Below are positions 1 through 6,933 of a DNA stretch of 9,871 nucleotides, in pieces. The DNA comes from Clostridia bacterium (GTDB lineage Bacteria; Bacillota; Peptococcia; Peptococcales; SKKY01): positions 1 through 9,871 of the forward strand of contig SKKY01000009.1 in assembly GCA_007123515.1 (NCBI GenBank), read 5' to 3'. The translations under genes and the position numbers were made by a program. Each line of letters starts with the position of its first letter. The first letter of the stretch is position 1. The notes under the pieces were generated by a model, which saw only the letters and a list, made by a program, of their open reading frames with translations, had not been told where the DNA came from and made no database searches.

Positions 1-710
1 TGGCTGTGTTTTACATCCTTGGTGGCTCAGCAGTCATTATTAAAAACATCGATCTTGTTCCCTCTGCTTTTGGATTAATTTTTTCTGATGCTTTTACCGG
101 TAATGCAATAGCCGGTGGTGCTATCGGAACGGTTATCCGTTACGGTGTGGCTCGTGGAGTTTTCTCAAATGAAGCAGGACTTGGATCGGCTCCGATTGCT
201 GCAGCAGCAGCTAAGACAGACCATCCGGTTCGTCAGGCTTTTGTAAGTATGACACAAACATTTATTGATACCCTTGTAGTTTGTACGTTTACTGCTCTGG
301 CCATTGTTACCTCAGGTCTTGTTGGAACGATTAATCCGGCTACCGGTGAAGCATTTACCGGTGCGGCTCTGACGGCTACCGCTTTTAATAATGCGATCCC
401 CGGAATCGGAGGGATGATTGTTTCAATCGGTATTATATTCTTTGCCTATTCGACCATCCTTGGCTGGTCATACTATGGTGAGAAATGTTTAGAGTATTTA
501 GTTGGTGAAAAAGGAATTATTGCGTATCGGGTAGCATTTGTTCTCTTCATTATGGTAGGCGCGTTAAGTGGTCTTCAGTTTATTTGGGATCTTGCCGATA
601 CTATGAATGGATTAATGGCGATTCCTAACCTTGTCGCTTTGGTGGCCTTAAGTGGTGTGGTTGTTAAAGAAACAAAAGATTACATGCAAAATATAAAGGC
701 AAAGGAATAA
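1..710 (+). CDS. AGCS-family amino acid (alanine/glycine):cation symporter, C-terminal part
   Basis: This reading frame is open through the left edge (first full codon at 3-5) and ends with TAA at 708-710, so only about the last 235 residues are present. AGCS proteins are usually about 450-480 residues, so roughly half is missing. The family signature SNEAGLGSAP lies at about positions 165-194, followed by an alanine-rich stretch. Several long hydrophobic segments follow, as expected for the later membrane helices, and the protein ends in a short charged tail (residues KETKDYMQNIKAKE). Family knowledge: these inner-membrane carriers import small amino acids such as alanine or glycine with Na+ or H+; the substrate cannot be told from this fragment. 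The GTG at 6-8 is an internal valine codon, not a start. A strong terminator follows, so the gene looks transcriptionally separate from what lies downstream. Confidence 0.93.
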   Translation, partial: AVFYILGGSAVIIKNIDLVPSAFGLIFSDAFTGNAIAGGAIGTVIRYGVARGVFSNEAGLGSAPIAAAAAKTDHPVRQAFVSMTQTFIDTLVVCTFTALAIVTSGLVGTINPATGEAFTGAALTATAFNNAIPGIGGMIVSIGIIFFAYSTILGWSYYGEKCLEYLVGEKGIIAYRVAFVLFIMVGALSGLQFIWDLADTMNGLMAIPNLVALVALSGVVVKETKDYMQNIKAKE

Positions 711-727
711 AACAGTCAAATTTTTAC

Positions 728-767
728 AGCCACAATTCTTTGTAAATAAGAATTGTGGCTATTTTAT
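728..767 (+). terminator. Rho-independent terminator of the AGCS symporter gene
   Basis: A perfect 13-bp inverted repeat (728-740 pairing with 748-760, left arm AGCCACAATTCTT) encloses a 7-base loop and is followed by the T-rich stretch ATTTTAT. It begins 18 bases after the symporter stop codon. Confidence 0.9.
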
Positions 768-793
768 AACGGTTCTATTATATATTAATTAAT

Positions 794-822
794 TTGACAA
801 AAAATAAAAATAAATATAAAAT
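794..822 (+). promoter_or_regulatory. Predicted sigma-A promoter for the lipoprotein gene
   Basis: The -35 box TTGACA (794-799) is a perfect consensus match. It is separated by exactly 17 bases from a -10 box TAAAAT (817-822), which matches TATAAT at five of six positions. The expected start of transcription is near 829, giving a leader of roughly 27 bases before the lipoprotein start. It may also supply yebC by read-through. Confidence 0.8.
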
Positions 823-855
823 ATCCTCACATAGTCGATAAAAAAGGTGTGAATT

Positions 856-1251
856 ATGGAACCTAAAAGTAAACACGTTTATGTACTGATCGTTATTCTT
901 GTTGTATCAGTCTTAGTTATGGGTTGTAATGGTCGTAATTCTCTTGATCAGGACCGTTTAGATGCTATGATTAACTCTTTGGTTATTGATACTAATGAGG
1001 CCATTGAAAGAAAAGATATAAAAAAAGCAAGAGATGTATGGAGTCGTGTTACAGAACTAAGCATACAAACAAGAAACCTTGAAGATATTTCAGATTCGCT
1101 GGAGAAATTATCTACGAACTACGTAAAATTAATTACTTATCTTGAAACTAATGAAGAATATTTATTGGAAGATTTTAAGAAAGAATTTAATCTGACTTTA
1201 GAGATCTTAAAGGGACATGTACATGAACTTACAGAAAGCAAGAAAAAGTAG
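856..1251 (+). CDS. Small predicted lipoprotein, helical, possibly DUF4363-like
   Basis: This 131-residue protein is of unknown function. The N-terminus has a basic start (MEPKSKH), a hydrophobic core at about residues 8-22 and a lipobox-like VMGC ending in Cys24. That suggests a type II signal peptide, with the mature protein lipid-anchored on the outer face of the membrane. The mature part (about 107 residues) is highly charged and predicted mainly helical. Its pattern, an alternating charged helix with EAIERKDIKKARDVW followed by further helices, resembles DUF4363-type proteins; this is a from-memory resemblance, not a search result. The start is supported by AAAGGTG at 843-849, six bases upstream. 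It has its own near-consensus promoter and a terminator that overlaps its stop codon. No functional link to yebC downstream can be claimed. Confidence 0.8.
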   Translation: MEPKSKHVYVLIVILVVSVLVMGCNGRNSLDQDRLDAMINSLVIDTNEAIERKDIKKARDVWSRVTELSIQTRNLEDISDSLEKLSTNYVKLITYLETNEEYLLEDFKKEFNLTLEILKGHVHELTESKKK

Positions 1252-1272
1252 GCTGAAAAGCCTCTTTTTTTT
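1244..1272 (+). terminator. Rho-independent terminator overlapping the lipoprotein stop codon
   Basis: The stem AGGCT (1250-1254) pairs with AGCCT (1259-1263) around a GAAA tetraloop. The run of eight T at 1265-1272 follows, and A-rich sequence upstream could extend the helix past one mismatch. Two bases of the TAG stop (1249-1251) are part of the stem. The core helix is only 5 bp, so termination may be incomplete. Confidence 0.75.
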
Positions 1273-1298
1273 GTCAAAATTGCTAAAAAAATGTGACT

Positions 1299-1308
1299 AA
1301 GGAAGGTG
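1299..1308 (+). promoter_or_regulatory. Ribosome binding site fixing the yebC start at 1314
   Basis: The purine-rich AAGGAAGGTG lies immediately before ATG 1314, with AAGGTG (1303-1308) five bases from the start. It lies inside the reading frame opened by the upstream GTG at 1293, which argues against that GTG as the start. The canonical family N-terminus MAGHSKW begins exactly at 1314. Confidence 0.75.
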
Positions 1309-1313
1309 AGAAA

Positions 1314-2069
1314 ATGGCTGGTCATTCAAAATGGGCAACAACAAAACACAAAAAAGCCAAAGTGGATAATGCACGGGGAAAAATGTTTACAAAATTGTCA
1401 AAGGAAATAATGGTGGCGGCAAAACTTGGTGGAGATAATCCGGAAAATAATTTCAGGTTAAGAATTGCCATAGAAAAAGCAAAAGTTGGCAATATGCCTG
1501 CAGATAACATTAAAAAAGCTGTTCAAAAAGGCGCCGGAGGCATGGATGGAGAAAGTTATGAAGAAATGGTTTATGAAGGGTACGGCCCTTTTGGAACAGC
1601 TTTAATCATGGAACTTATGACAAATAACAGAAACAGAACAGCGGGTGAAATCCGACATATACTCGATAAAAATGGAGGGAATCTCGGAGAAACCGGCTGT
1701 GTCGGTTGGATGTTTGACAAACTTGGTTATATTTCCGTTGAAAAAGAACAAATTTTGATGGACGAGGATTCTTTTACCTTATTTTCCATTGAAAATGGTG
1801 CAGAAGATTTAAAGGTTCAAGATAATCATTATGAAGTACTGACAGCCATAGAAAATCTTGAACCACTTCGAAAAGCGTTGGCTCAGGAAAAAATAGATAT
1901 TAAAGAATATTCAATAGTTATGATTCCTAAAAATACAGTGTCGGTGACTGATCTTGAACAGGCAAAAAAAATTATTAAACTTCTGGAGATGTTAGAAGAT
2001 CATGATGATGTTCAAAATCTTTACGCCAACATTGAAATACCAGATGAAATTTTAGAAGCCATCGAATAA
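1314..2069 (+). CDS. yebC: YebC/TACO1 family protein
   Basis: This is a 251-residue cytoplasmic protein, a normal length for the family. The start is the ATG giving the canonical MAGHSKW; a GTG seven codons upstream lies before the ribosome binding site and is rejected. Conserved blocks are the basic N-terminal region KHKKAKVDNARGKMFTK (residues 11-27), YEGYGP (87-92), the stretch at 101-138 containing NNRNRTAGEIRH and GGNLGETGCVGWMF, and the C-terminal LEMLEDHDDVQNLYANIE (224-241). Family knowledge: homologues were long annotated as transcriptional regulators, mitochondrial TACO1 is a translation activator, and some bacterial members are reported to help ribosomes through difficult sequences such as polyproline. 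Which role applies here is not visible. Placement directly ahead of ruvC is common in bacteria. I see no promoter in the 62-base gap upstream. Confidence 0.95.
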   Translation: MAGHSKWATTKHKKAKVDNARGKMFTKLSKEIMVAAKLGGDNPENNFRLRIAIEKAKVGNMPADNIKKAVQKGAGGMDGESYEEMVYEGYGPFGTALIMELMTNNRNRTAGEIRHILDKNGGNLGETGCVGWMFDKLGYISVEKEQILMDEDSFTLFSIENGAEDLKVQDNHYEVLTAIENLEPLRKALAQEKIDIKEYSIVMIPKNTVSVTDLEQAKKIIKLLEMLEDHDDVQNLYANIEIPDEILEAIE

Positions 2070-2079
2070 AAGAAAACCT

Positions 2080-2108
2080 TTGCCAAAATAATTTTTTTAG
2101 TAGATAAT
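2080..2108 (+). promoter_or_regulatory. Predicted sigma-A promoter for the ruvC-ruvA-ruvB-queA-tgt-yajC unit
   Basis: TTGCCA (2080-2085) matches the -35 consensus at five of six bases, and GATAAT (2103-2108) matches the -10 consensus at five of six. The spacer is exactly 17 bases. The expected start of transcription is around 2115, inside the candidate LexA box. No terminator was seen between yebC and this promoter, so read-through from yebC is also possible. Confidence 0.7.
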
Positions 2109-2111
2109 ATA

Positions 2112-2125
2112 AGAAAGAATGTTCG
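2112..2125 (+). promoter_or_regulatory. Candidate LexA (DinR) SOS box at the ruvC promoter
   Basis: AGAAAGAATGTTCG agrees with the Gram-positive LexA/DinR consensus CGAACRNRYGTTYG at all but two positions: the first base, and the C of the left half-site. The right half-site GTTCG is perfect. It begins four bases after the -10 box and covers the predicted start of transcription, a position where a bound repressor would block initiation. ruvAB genes are SOS-controlled in E. coli and B. subtilis, so the context fits. Binding is inferred, not shown. Confidence 0.5.
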
Positions 2126-2141
2126 TGTAAAGGAAGTTATT

Positions 2142-2639
2142 ATGAAAATTATTGGAATAGATCCAGGAACAGCCATTACCGGTTACAGCGTCATCGAAAA
2201 AGAGGGCAATCGGCTTACAGTCATAACGTATGGTTGCATTTATACGGAAAGCAACACTATATTATCAGAACGCCTTCATAAAATATTTCTTGAATTAACG
2301 GAGATTATTACTCAGTATCAACCTACCCACATGGCTGTTGAAGAACTGTTTTTTAATACTAATGCTAAAACCGCTTTAAGCGTGGGTCATGCAAGGGGAG
2401 TCATTCTTCTTGCCGGGGAACTTCACAGTTTAATTGTTGCAGGGTATACACCGCTGCAGGTGAAGCAGGCAATTGCCGGTTATGGAAGAGCTGAGAAATC
2501 TCAGGTTCAAAAAATGGTAAAAACTATTTTATGTCTTGATAAAATTCCAAAGCCAGATGATGCGGCTGATGCTTTAGCCGTTGCGATATGCCACAGTCAG
2601 TCTTTTTCAATGAATCACAAATTAAGGGGAATAAGATGA
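2142..2639 (+). CDS. ruvC: Holliday junction resolvase RuvC
   Basis: This 165-residue endonuclease acts as a dimer and nicks Holliday junctions symmetrically, working with RuvAB in homologous recombination. The family N-terminus IIGIDPGTAITGY supplies the first catalytic aspartate, Asp7. Glu67, in AVEELFF, and Asp140 and Asp143, in KPDDAADALAVAICH, correspond to the remaining members of the DEDD metal-binding set, so the active site is complete. The start is supported by AAAGGAAG (2129-2136), five bases upstream. The stop TGA overlaps the ruvA ATG (ATGA at 2636-2639), implying translational coupling. Presence of RuvC rather than RecU argues for Clostridia over Bacilli. It is the first gene after a near-consensus promoter with a candidate SOS box. 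Confidence 0.98.
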   Translation: MKIIGIDPGTAITGYSVIEKEGNRLTVITYGCIYTESNTILSERLHKIFLELTEIITQYQPTHMAVEELFFNTNAKTALSVGHARGVILLAGELHSLIVAGYTPLQVKQAIAGYGRAEKSQVQKMVKTILCLDKIPKPDDAADALAVAICHSQSFSMNHKLRGIR

Positions 2640-3244
2640 TCGGATATATCAGAGGAACCATTGCAGACAAGGAAAATAATCATATACTTATTATTACAGA
2701 CCATATAGGATATACTGTCACAGTATCTGAAAAAGACCTTTTATCCTTGCAGAAAGGATCACAAGTTGAGCTTTTTACAGAGATGGTTGTTCGCGAAAAT
2801 GAGATATCTTTATTCGGCTTTCTTGATCAGGAAGATAAAAAAATGTTTAATATTCTTAACGAGGTTAGTGGAATTGGCCCCAGAAGCAGCATGGGGATCA
2901 TTTCCTGCCTTGAAACATCGATATTAAAAGAGGCCATTATAAGTGAGAACATGCCAGTACTCCTGAAACTGCCAGGAATTGGTAAAAAAACAGCTCAACG
3001 AATCATTCTTGAATTAAAGGAAAAACTTCAAAAAAGCCATAGTGTACATTCAGAACAGTCAAAACCCAATGAAGGTTTGAAAAAACAGCAAACATGTTTG
3101 TCGGCTGTTTCGGAAACCTTATCTGCCTTAGGTTATACTGACAGGGAAATCATTGTGGTTCTTCCTCAACTTGAAGATATGGATGGTTTATCAGAGCAGG
3201 ATCTTGTAAAAAAAGCGCTAAAAATTATTGGGCAAACAAAGTAG
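2636..3244 (+). CDS. ruvA: Holliday junction branch migration protein RuvA
   Basis: This 202-residue protein has a length typical of RuvA. RuvA tetramers bind the four-way junction and load the RuvB motor. The start MIGYIRG is the family N-terminus. It overlaps the ruvC stop by three bases and is preceded by AAGGGGA (2624-2630). The N-terminal OB-fold domain covers about residues 1-62. Two helix-hairpin-helix motifs follow, VSGIGPRS (77-84) and LPGIGKKTAQRI (112-123), which contact the junction backbone. After a polar linker (about 132-152) comes the C-terminal domain (about 155-202, SETLSALGYTDREI) that binds RuvB. Longer in-frame starts exist inside ruvC but would not give a RuvA-like N-terminus. 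Confidence 0.98.
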   Translation: MIGYIRGTIADKENNHILIITDHIGYTVTVSEKDLLSLQKGSQVELFTEMVVRENEISLFGFLDQEDKKMFNILNEVSGIGPRSSMGIISCLETSILKEAIISENMPVLLKLPGIGKKTAQRIILELKEKLQKSHSVHSEQSKPNEGLKKQQTCLSAVSETLSALGYTDREIIVVLPQLEDMDGLSEQDLVKKALKIIGQTK

Positions 3245-3253
3245 GGGGATCAT

Positions 3254-4276
3254 ATGGAAGAAAGAATCGTTTCTCCGGAAATCAAAAAAGAGGACGAACA
3301 ACTTGATATTCGTCCCAGATATTTGTCAGAATATATTGGCCAGGAAAAAATAAAAGAACTGATGCAGATCTATATTGAAGCCGCGAAACTACGTGGTGAT
3401 GCACTAGATCATGTATTACTTTACGGTCCTCCGGGATTGGGTAAAACAACACTGGCTTCTATTATAGCCAATGAAATGGGTTCAGGAATTAAAATAACTT
3501 CCGGACCGGCTTTGGAAAGAGCTGGTGATCTTGCGGCTATTTTGACTAATCTTGAACCTTTTGATGTGCTCTTTATTGATGAAATACACCGTTTAAATAA
3601 AACAATTGAGGAAATCCTTTATTCAGCGATGGAAGATTTTTCACTGGATATTATCATAGGCAAAGGTCCAAGTGCCAGGTCCTTACGAATAGACCTGCCC
3701 CCATTTACTTTAATTGGAGCCACAACAAGGGCAGGATTATTAACATCACCATTAAGAGCTCGTTTCGGAGTAGTGTCAAGACTTGAATATTATACGCAAG
3801 AAGAATTAACTAAAATTGTAAACAGAAGTGCTAGCGTTTTGGGGACTGTGATTAATAAAGAAAGTGCTTTCGAAATTTCAAAACGCTCAAGAGGCACACC
3901 AAGAATTGCTAACAGAATTTTAAGAAGAATCCGTGATTTTGCTATGGTGAAATCTGATGGAGAAATTACTCTTGAGGTTACCAGGCATGGTCTTGATCTT
4001 CTCGAGATAGACCCAATTGGCCTTGATCAGCTTGATATAAAAATGCTGGAAGCTATTATTTGCAAATTTAATGGAGGACCGGTCGGGCTTGACACACTTA
4101 GTGCTACCATAAGTGAAGATGCTGATACGATTGGTGATGTTTATGAGCCCTTCTTACTGCAACTCGGATTTATTAAAAGAACACCAAGAGGAAGAGTTTG
4201 TACGAAACTAGCTTATGAACACCTGAATCTTCCATACCATGAACAAACATTGGGTGATCAGCAAAAACTATTTTAA
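3254..4276 (+). CDS. ruvB: Holliday junction branch migration ATPase RuvB
   Basis: This 340-residue AAA+ motor forms hexameric rings that pump DNA through the RuvA-bound junction. Walker A is GPPGLGKT (residues 58-65). Walker B is LFIDE, with Asp109 and Glu110, followed by IHRL. The sensor 1 region is GATTRAG (156-162) and the likely arginine finger is Arg170 in PLRARFG. Sensor 2 lies in RGTPRIANR, with Arg217. The C-terminal winged-helix domain carries GGPVGLDTLS (274-283) and LGFIKRTPRGR (304-314). All key residues are present and the length is normal. The start is preceded by AGGGGGA at 3243-3249, which overlaps the ruvA stop codon. Only nine bases separate the two genes, consistent with one transcript. 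Confidence 0.98.
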   Translation: MEERIVSPEIKKEDEQLDIRPRYLSEYIGQEKIKELMQIYIEAAKLRGDALDHVLLYGPPGLGKTTLASIIANEMGSGIKITSGPALERAGDLAAILTNLEPFDVLFIDEIHRLNKTIEEILYSAMEDFSLDIIIGKGPSARSLRIDLPPFTLIGATTRAGLLTSPLRARFGVVSRLEYYTQEELTKIVNRSASVLGTVINKESAFEISKRSRGTPRIANRILRRIRDFAMVKSDGEITLEVTRHGLDLLEIDPIGLDQLDIKMLEAIICKFNGGPVGLDTLSATISEDADTIGDVYEPFLLQLGFIKRTPRGRVCTKLAYEHLNLPYHEQTLGDQQKLF

Positions 4277-4288
4277 CAGGAGAGACAG

Positions 4289-5314
4289 ATGAAAACCGAA
4301 GATTTTGACTATGAGCTTCCGGAAAATCTAATTGCACAACGACCACTTGATAAAAGAGATGCCTCAAGGCTGTTGGTAGTAGATAAGTTAACCGGAAATT
4401 TAGAACATAAGCAATTTTTAGATATTATTTCTTATTTAACTCCAGATGATTTATTGGTATTAAATAAAACTAAAGTGCTTCCGGCAAGATTACTAGGACA
4501 TAAAAAAGATACAGGTGCAAAGGTAGAAGTGTTTCTGGTAGCTCCCTGTAAAGAGGATGATACCTGGGAATGTCTAGTAAAGCCCGGGAAAAAAATAAAA
4601 GAAGGAACAGAAATTGTTTTTGCTGAAGGAAGACTCCACGCCAAAGTCATAAGTCGGACCGAATCCGGTGGCAGAATTATTTCCTTTTTTTATGAGGGAT
4701 TATTTATGGATGTCTTAAGTGAGACAGGAGAAGTCCCCTTGCCTCCCTATATAAAAGAAAAAATGGAGGATGCGGAAAGATATCAAACTGTTTTTGCCCA
4801 GGATCCGGGTTCAGTCGCTGCACCGACAGCAGGTCTTCATTTTACCGACGATCTTCTTTTAGCCATAAAACAAAAAGGAGTCGAAATAGCTGAAGTTACT
4901 TTACATGTGGGAATCGGAACATTTCGTCCTGTTTCTGCAACTACGATTACAGAACATAAGATGCATGAAGAATTCTTTTCTATAGATGCAAAAAATATAG
5001 CTATGATAGAAGAGGCATTTAGAAAGAAAAAACGAATTGTATCAGTAGGAACGACAAGCACAAGAACCTTAGAATCAGCGATGGAAGATGGAAAGATCAT
5101 AAAAGCATCAGGATGGACCAATATTTTTATTTATCCAGGCTATCAATTTAAAGCGATTGATGCTTTAATTACAAATTTTCATCTTCCGAAATCAACTCTT
5201 CTTATGCTTGTGTCTGCAATGGCAGGAACGGATGTAATTAAAGAAGCTTACAAACAAGCCATAGAAAAAGAATATAGATTTTTTAGCTTTGGCGATGCGA
5301 TGTTTATTAAATAA
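4289..5314 (+). CDS. queA: S-adenosylmethionine:tRNA ribosyltransferase-isomerase QueA
   Basis: This 341-residue cytoplasmic enzyme transfers and isomerises the ribosyl part of S-adenosylmethionine onto preQ1-modified tRNA, giving epoxyqueuosine at the wobble position of GUN anticodons. Family blocks are FDYELPENLIAQRP (residues 6-19), LLVLNKTKVLPARL (55-68), VPLPPYIK (149-156), YQTVFA with GSVAAPTAGLHFT (165-186), VTLHVGIGTFRPV (203-215), VGTTSTRTLES (253-263) and the C-terminal ITNFHLPKSTLLMLV (294-308). Length is typical and no block is missing. AGGAGA (4278-4283) precedes the ATG. The gene starts 12 bases after ruvB ends and is followed directly by tgt, the enzyme acting just before it in the pathway. 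Confidence 0.98.
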   Translation: MKTEDFDYELPENLIAQRPLDKRDASRLLVVDKLTGNLEHKQFLDIISYLTPDDLLVLNKTKVLPARLLGHKKDTGAKVEVFLVAPCKEDDTWECLVKPGKKIKEGTEIVFAEGRLHAKVISRTESGGRIISFFYEGLFMDVLSETGEVPLPPYIKEKMEDAERYQTVFAQDPGSVAAPTAGLHFTDDLLLAIKQKGVEIAEVTLHVGIGTFRPVSATTITEHKMHEEFFSIDAKNIAMIEEAFRKKKRIVSVGTTSTRTLESAMEDGKIIKASGWTNIFIYPGYQFKAIDALITNFHLPKSTLLMLVSAMAGTDVIKEAYKQAIEKEYRFFSFGDAMFIK

Positions 5315-5328
5315 GGAATTAGAATTTT

Positions 5329-5334
5329 GGAGGA
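5329..5334 (+). promoter_or_regulatory. Ribosome binding site selecting the TTG start of tgt
   Basis: GGAGGA lies seven bases upstream of TTG 5342. An earlier in-frame TTG at 5327-5329 overlaps the binding site itself, so it cannot use it. Confidence 0.8.
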
Positions 5335-5341
5335 AATAACG

Positions 5342-6448
5342 TTGAATTTTACATTTGAACTGCAAAAGACATGTACAGTAACCGGAGCAAGAGCCGGCCT
5401 CTTACACACACCGCATGGTATTATAGAAACACCGATTTTCATGCCTGTTGGGACGCAAGCAACGGTCAAAACGGTAAGTCCTGAAGAACTTAAAACTCTT
5501 GGTGCGCAAATCATATTATCAAATACGTACCATCTGTATCTGAGACCAGGTCAGGAGTTAATTAAAAAAGCGGGCGGACTCCATAAATTTATGAACTGGG
5601 ATAGACCCATACTAACTGACAGTGGTGGCTTTCAGGTGTTTAGTCTTGGAGATTTGCGAACAATAAGTGATGAAGGTGTTCTGTTTCGTTCTCATTTGGA
5701 CGGATCGAAACATATGTTTACACCCGAAAAGGTTATGGAAATTGAAACTGATTTAGGCGCGGACATTATTATGGCTTTTGATGAATGTTCACCCTATCCC
5801 TGTGAATATGAAGAGGCTAAAAAGGCCGTTGACAGAACCACAGCCTGGGCAAAGAGATGTAAGGAAGCGCACAATAATTCGGAGCAGGCACTTTTTGGCA
5901 TTATACAGGGCAACGTGTTTGAAGACTTAAGAAAAAAAAGCGCCCGTGAAATTATCGATCTTGATTTTCCAGGATATGCTATTGGTGGCCTTAGTGTGGG
6001 GGAATCTGCAGAAATTATGTATGAGGTTCTTGATTACACCACACCCTTAATGCCAGAAGATAAGCCTAGGTATTTAATGGGTGTAGGCGCTCCGGAAAAC
6101 ATTATAGAAGGAATAGCCCGTGGTGTTGATATGTTTGACTGTGTGTTACCTACAAGAATTGCAAGGAACGGAACCGTTATGACCAGTTTTGGAAAGCTGG
6201 TTGTAAAAAATGCAGCATACAAAGAAGATTTTCTGCCTCTTGATCCGGAATGTGGTTGTTATACATGCAAAAATTATTCGAGAGCCTATATCAGACACCT
6301 TCTTAAAGCAGATGAAATTTTCGGATTGCGACTAACTACGATTCACAATCTTCATTATCTTATGCAACTATCATCGGAAATACGAAAAGCTATTCTTGAA
6401 GATCGTTATCCTGCTTATATTAGTGAATTTTATAAAAAAAGAAATTAA
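5342..6448 (+). CDS. tgt: Queuine/preQ1 tRNA-guanine transglycosylase
   Basis: This 368-residue zinc enzyme exchanges guanine 34 of GUN-anticodon tRNAs for preQ1 (in bacteria), the substrate of the neighbouring QueA. I place the start at TTG 5342 because of the well-spaced GGAGGA. Motifs are TPIFMPVGT (residues 30-38), LTDSGGFQVFS with Asp93, AFDEC (145-149), GIIQGN (186-191), GGLSVGE (215-221) and MFDCVLPTR with Asp266. Asp93 and Asp266 match the two catalytic aspartates of the family. The zinc site is Cys304, Cys306 and Cys309 (CGCYTC) with His335 in TIHNLH. Length and residues are normal. The gap to queA is 27 bases, with no terminator, and yajC follows after 56 bases. Some clostridial Tgt enzymes prefer queuine; adjacency to QueA favours preQ1 here, by inference. 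Confidence 0.97.
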   Translation: MNFTFELQKTCTVTGARAGLLHTPHGIIETPIFMPVGTQATVKTVSPEELKTLGAQIILSNTYHLYLRPGQELIKKAGGLHKFMNWDRPILTDSGGFQVFSLGDLRTISDEGVLFRSHLDGSKHMFTPEKVMEIETDLGADIIMAFDECSPYPCEYEEAKKAVDRTTAWAKRCKEAHNNSEQALFGIIQGNVFEDLRKKSAREIIDLDFPGYAIGGLSVGESAEIMYEVLDYTTPLMPEDKPRYLMGVGAPENIIEGIARGVDMFDCVLPTRIARNGTVMTSFGKLVVKNAAYKEDFLPLDPECGCYTCKNYSRAYIRHLLKADEIFGLRLTTIHNLHYLMQLSSEIRKAILEDRYPAYISEFYKKRN

Positions 6449-6504
6449 TGGTTTTATTTTGCGCTAAAACAAGCTAGAATAGTGTAGTAGAGGAGGGTGT
6501 GTGA

Positions 6505-6864
6505 ATGAGTCAGAATTTTATAGTGCTTGCTGCGCTGTTTGGTTTGATGTATTTTATGTTAATCAGACCACAAAAAAAGCAAATGGAAGCCAGAAAAAAC
6601 ATGATGGACAATCTCTCTGAAGGAGATGTGATTGCCACCATTGGCGGAATAAAAGGAAAAGTAGTTACCATTATGGAAAACGCAAATATTATAGAAATTG
6701 CTGAAAGTGTTAACATTGAAATACTTAAAACTGCTGTTGGCCAAGTTGTTACCGATGATGAAGACGAAGACGAAGAAGATGAAGATGAAGATGAGTATGA
6801 AGATGATGATACAGAAGAATTAGAAGAAGATGATGAACAAGAAGTTGATGAAAGAAGAATTTAA
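6505..6864 (+). CDS. yajC: Preprotein translocase subunit YajC with acidic tail
   Basis: This 119-residue membrane protein associates with SecD and SecF at the SecYEG translocon. One N-terminal membrane segment (about residues 4-20) ends in the family hallmark IRPQKKQ (20-26), followed by LSEGDVIATIGGIKGKVV (37-54), the small cytoplasmic domain. The protein then has an unusual tail: residues 84-116 contain 28 Asp/Glu among 33, before the basic ending RRI. The start is preceded by AGGAGGG (6491-6497), seven bases away. The gene follows tgt, as in many bacteria. It is separated from secD by a terminator and a new promoter, so it appears to be the last gene of the ruv-queA-tgt transcript. Confidence 0.95.
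   Translation: MSQNFIVLAALFGLMYFMLIRPQKKQMEARKNMMDNLSEGDVIATIGGIKGKVVTIMENANIIEIAESVNIEILKTAVGQVVTDDEDEDEEDEDEDEYEDDDTEELEEDDEQEVDERRI
6754..6852 (+). repeat. Low-complexity GAN-codon tract encoding the YajC acidic tail
   Basis: This stretch is almost entirely GAT, GAC, GAA and GAG codons and includes short near-repeats of GATGAA and GAAGAC units. It encodes the polyacidic C-terminus of YajC. Such tracts can change in length by replication slippage in steps of three bases. Confidence 0.8.
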
Positions 6865-6894
6865 AAAAAGTCTCTATGAAAATAGAGGCTTTTT
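6865..6894 (+). terminator. Rho-independent terminator after yajC
   Basis: A 13-bp stem (6865-6877 with 6882-6894, one T-G wobble) carries a GAAA loop. The core is CTCTAT/ATAGAG, with an A-tract on the left and five T on the right, and it begins immediately after the yajC stop codon. The near-symmetric A and T tracts could let it act on both strands, but no convergent gene is present. Confidence 0.85.
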
Positions 6895-6933
6895 CCATGC
6901 ATAGCAATACGGTGTTGCAGATTATTAATTTAA

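Noticed and set aside
1293..1313. GTG start that would lengthen YebC by seven residues
   Set aside because: The ribosome binding site lies inside this extension, and the family N-terminus MAGHSKW begins at ATG 1314.
2588..2635. Longer RuvA beginning inside ruvC
   Set aside because: The added residues are not RuvA-like. ATG 2636 has a ribosome binding site and gives the canonical MIG start overlapping the ruvC stop.
4837..5121. Minus-strand open frame of 94 codons opposite queA, and similar frames opposite other genes
   Set aside because: All lie opposite well-recognised enzyme genes, have no family resemblance or convincing start signals, and look like shadows of the coding strand.
5327..5341. 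TTG start that would lengthen Tgt by five residues
   Set aside because: The TTG overlaps the GGAGGA ribosome binding site; TTG 5342 is correctly spaced from it.
6452..6480. Possible promoter for yajC (TAGAAT at 6475-6480)
   Set aside because: The -10-like box has no acceptable -35 partner at normal spacing, and no terminator separates tgt from yajC, so cotranscription is the simpler reading.
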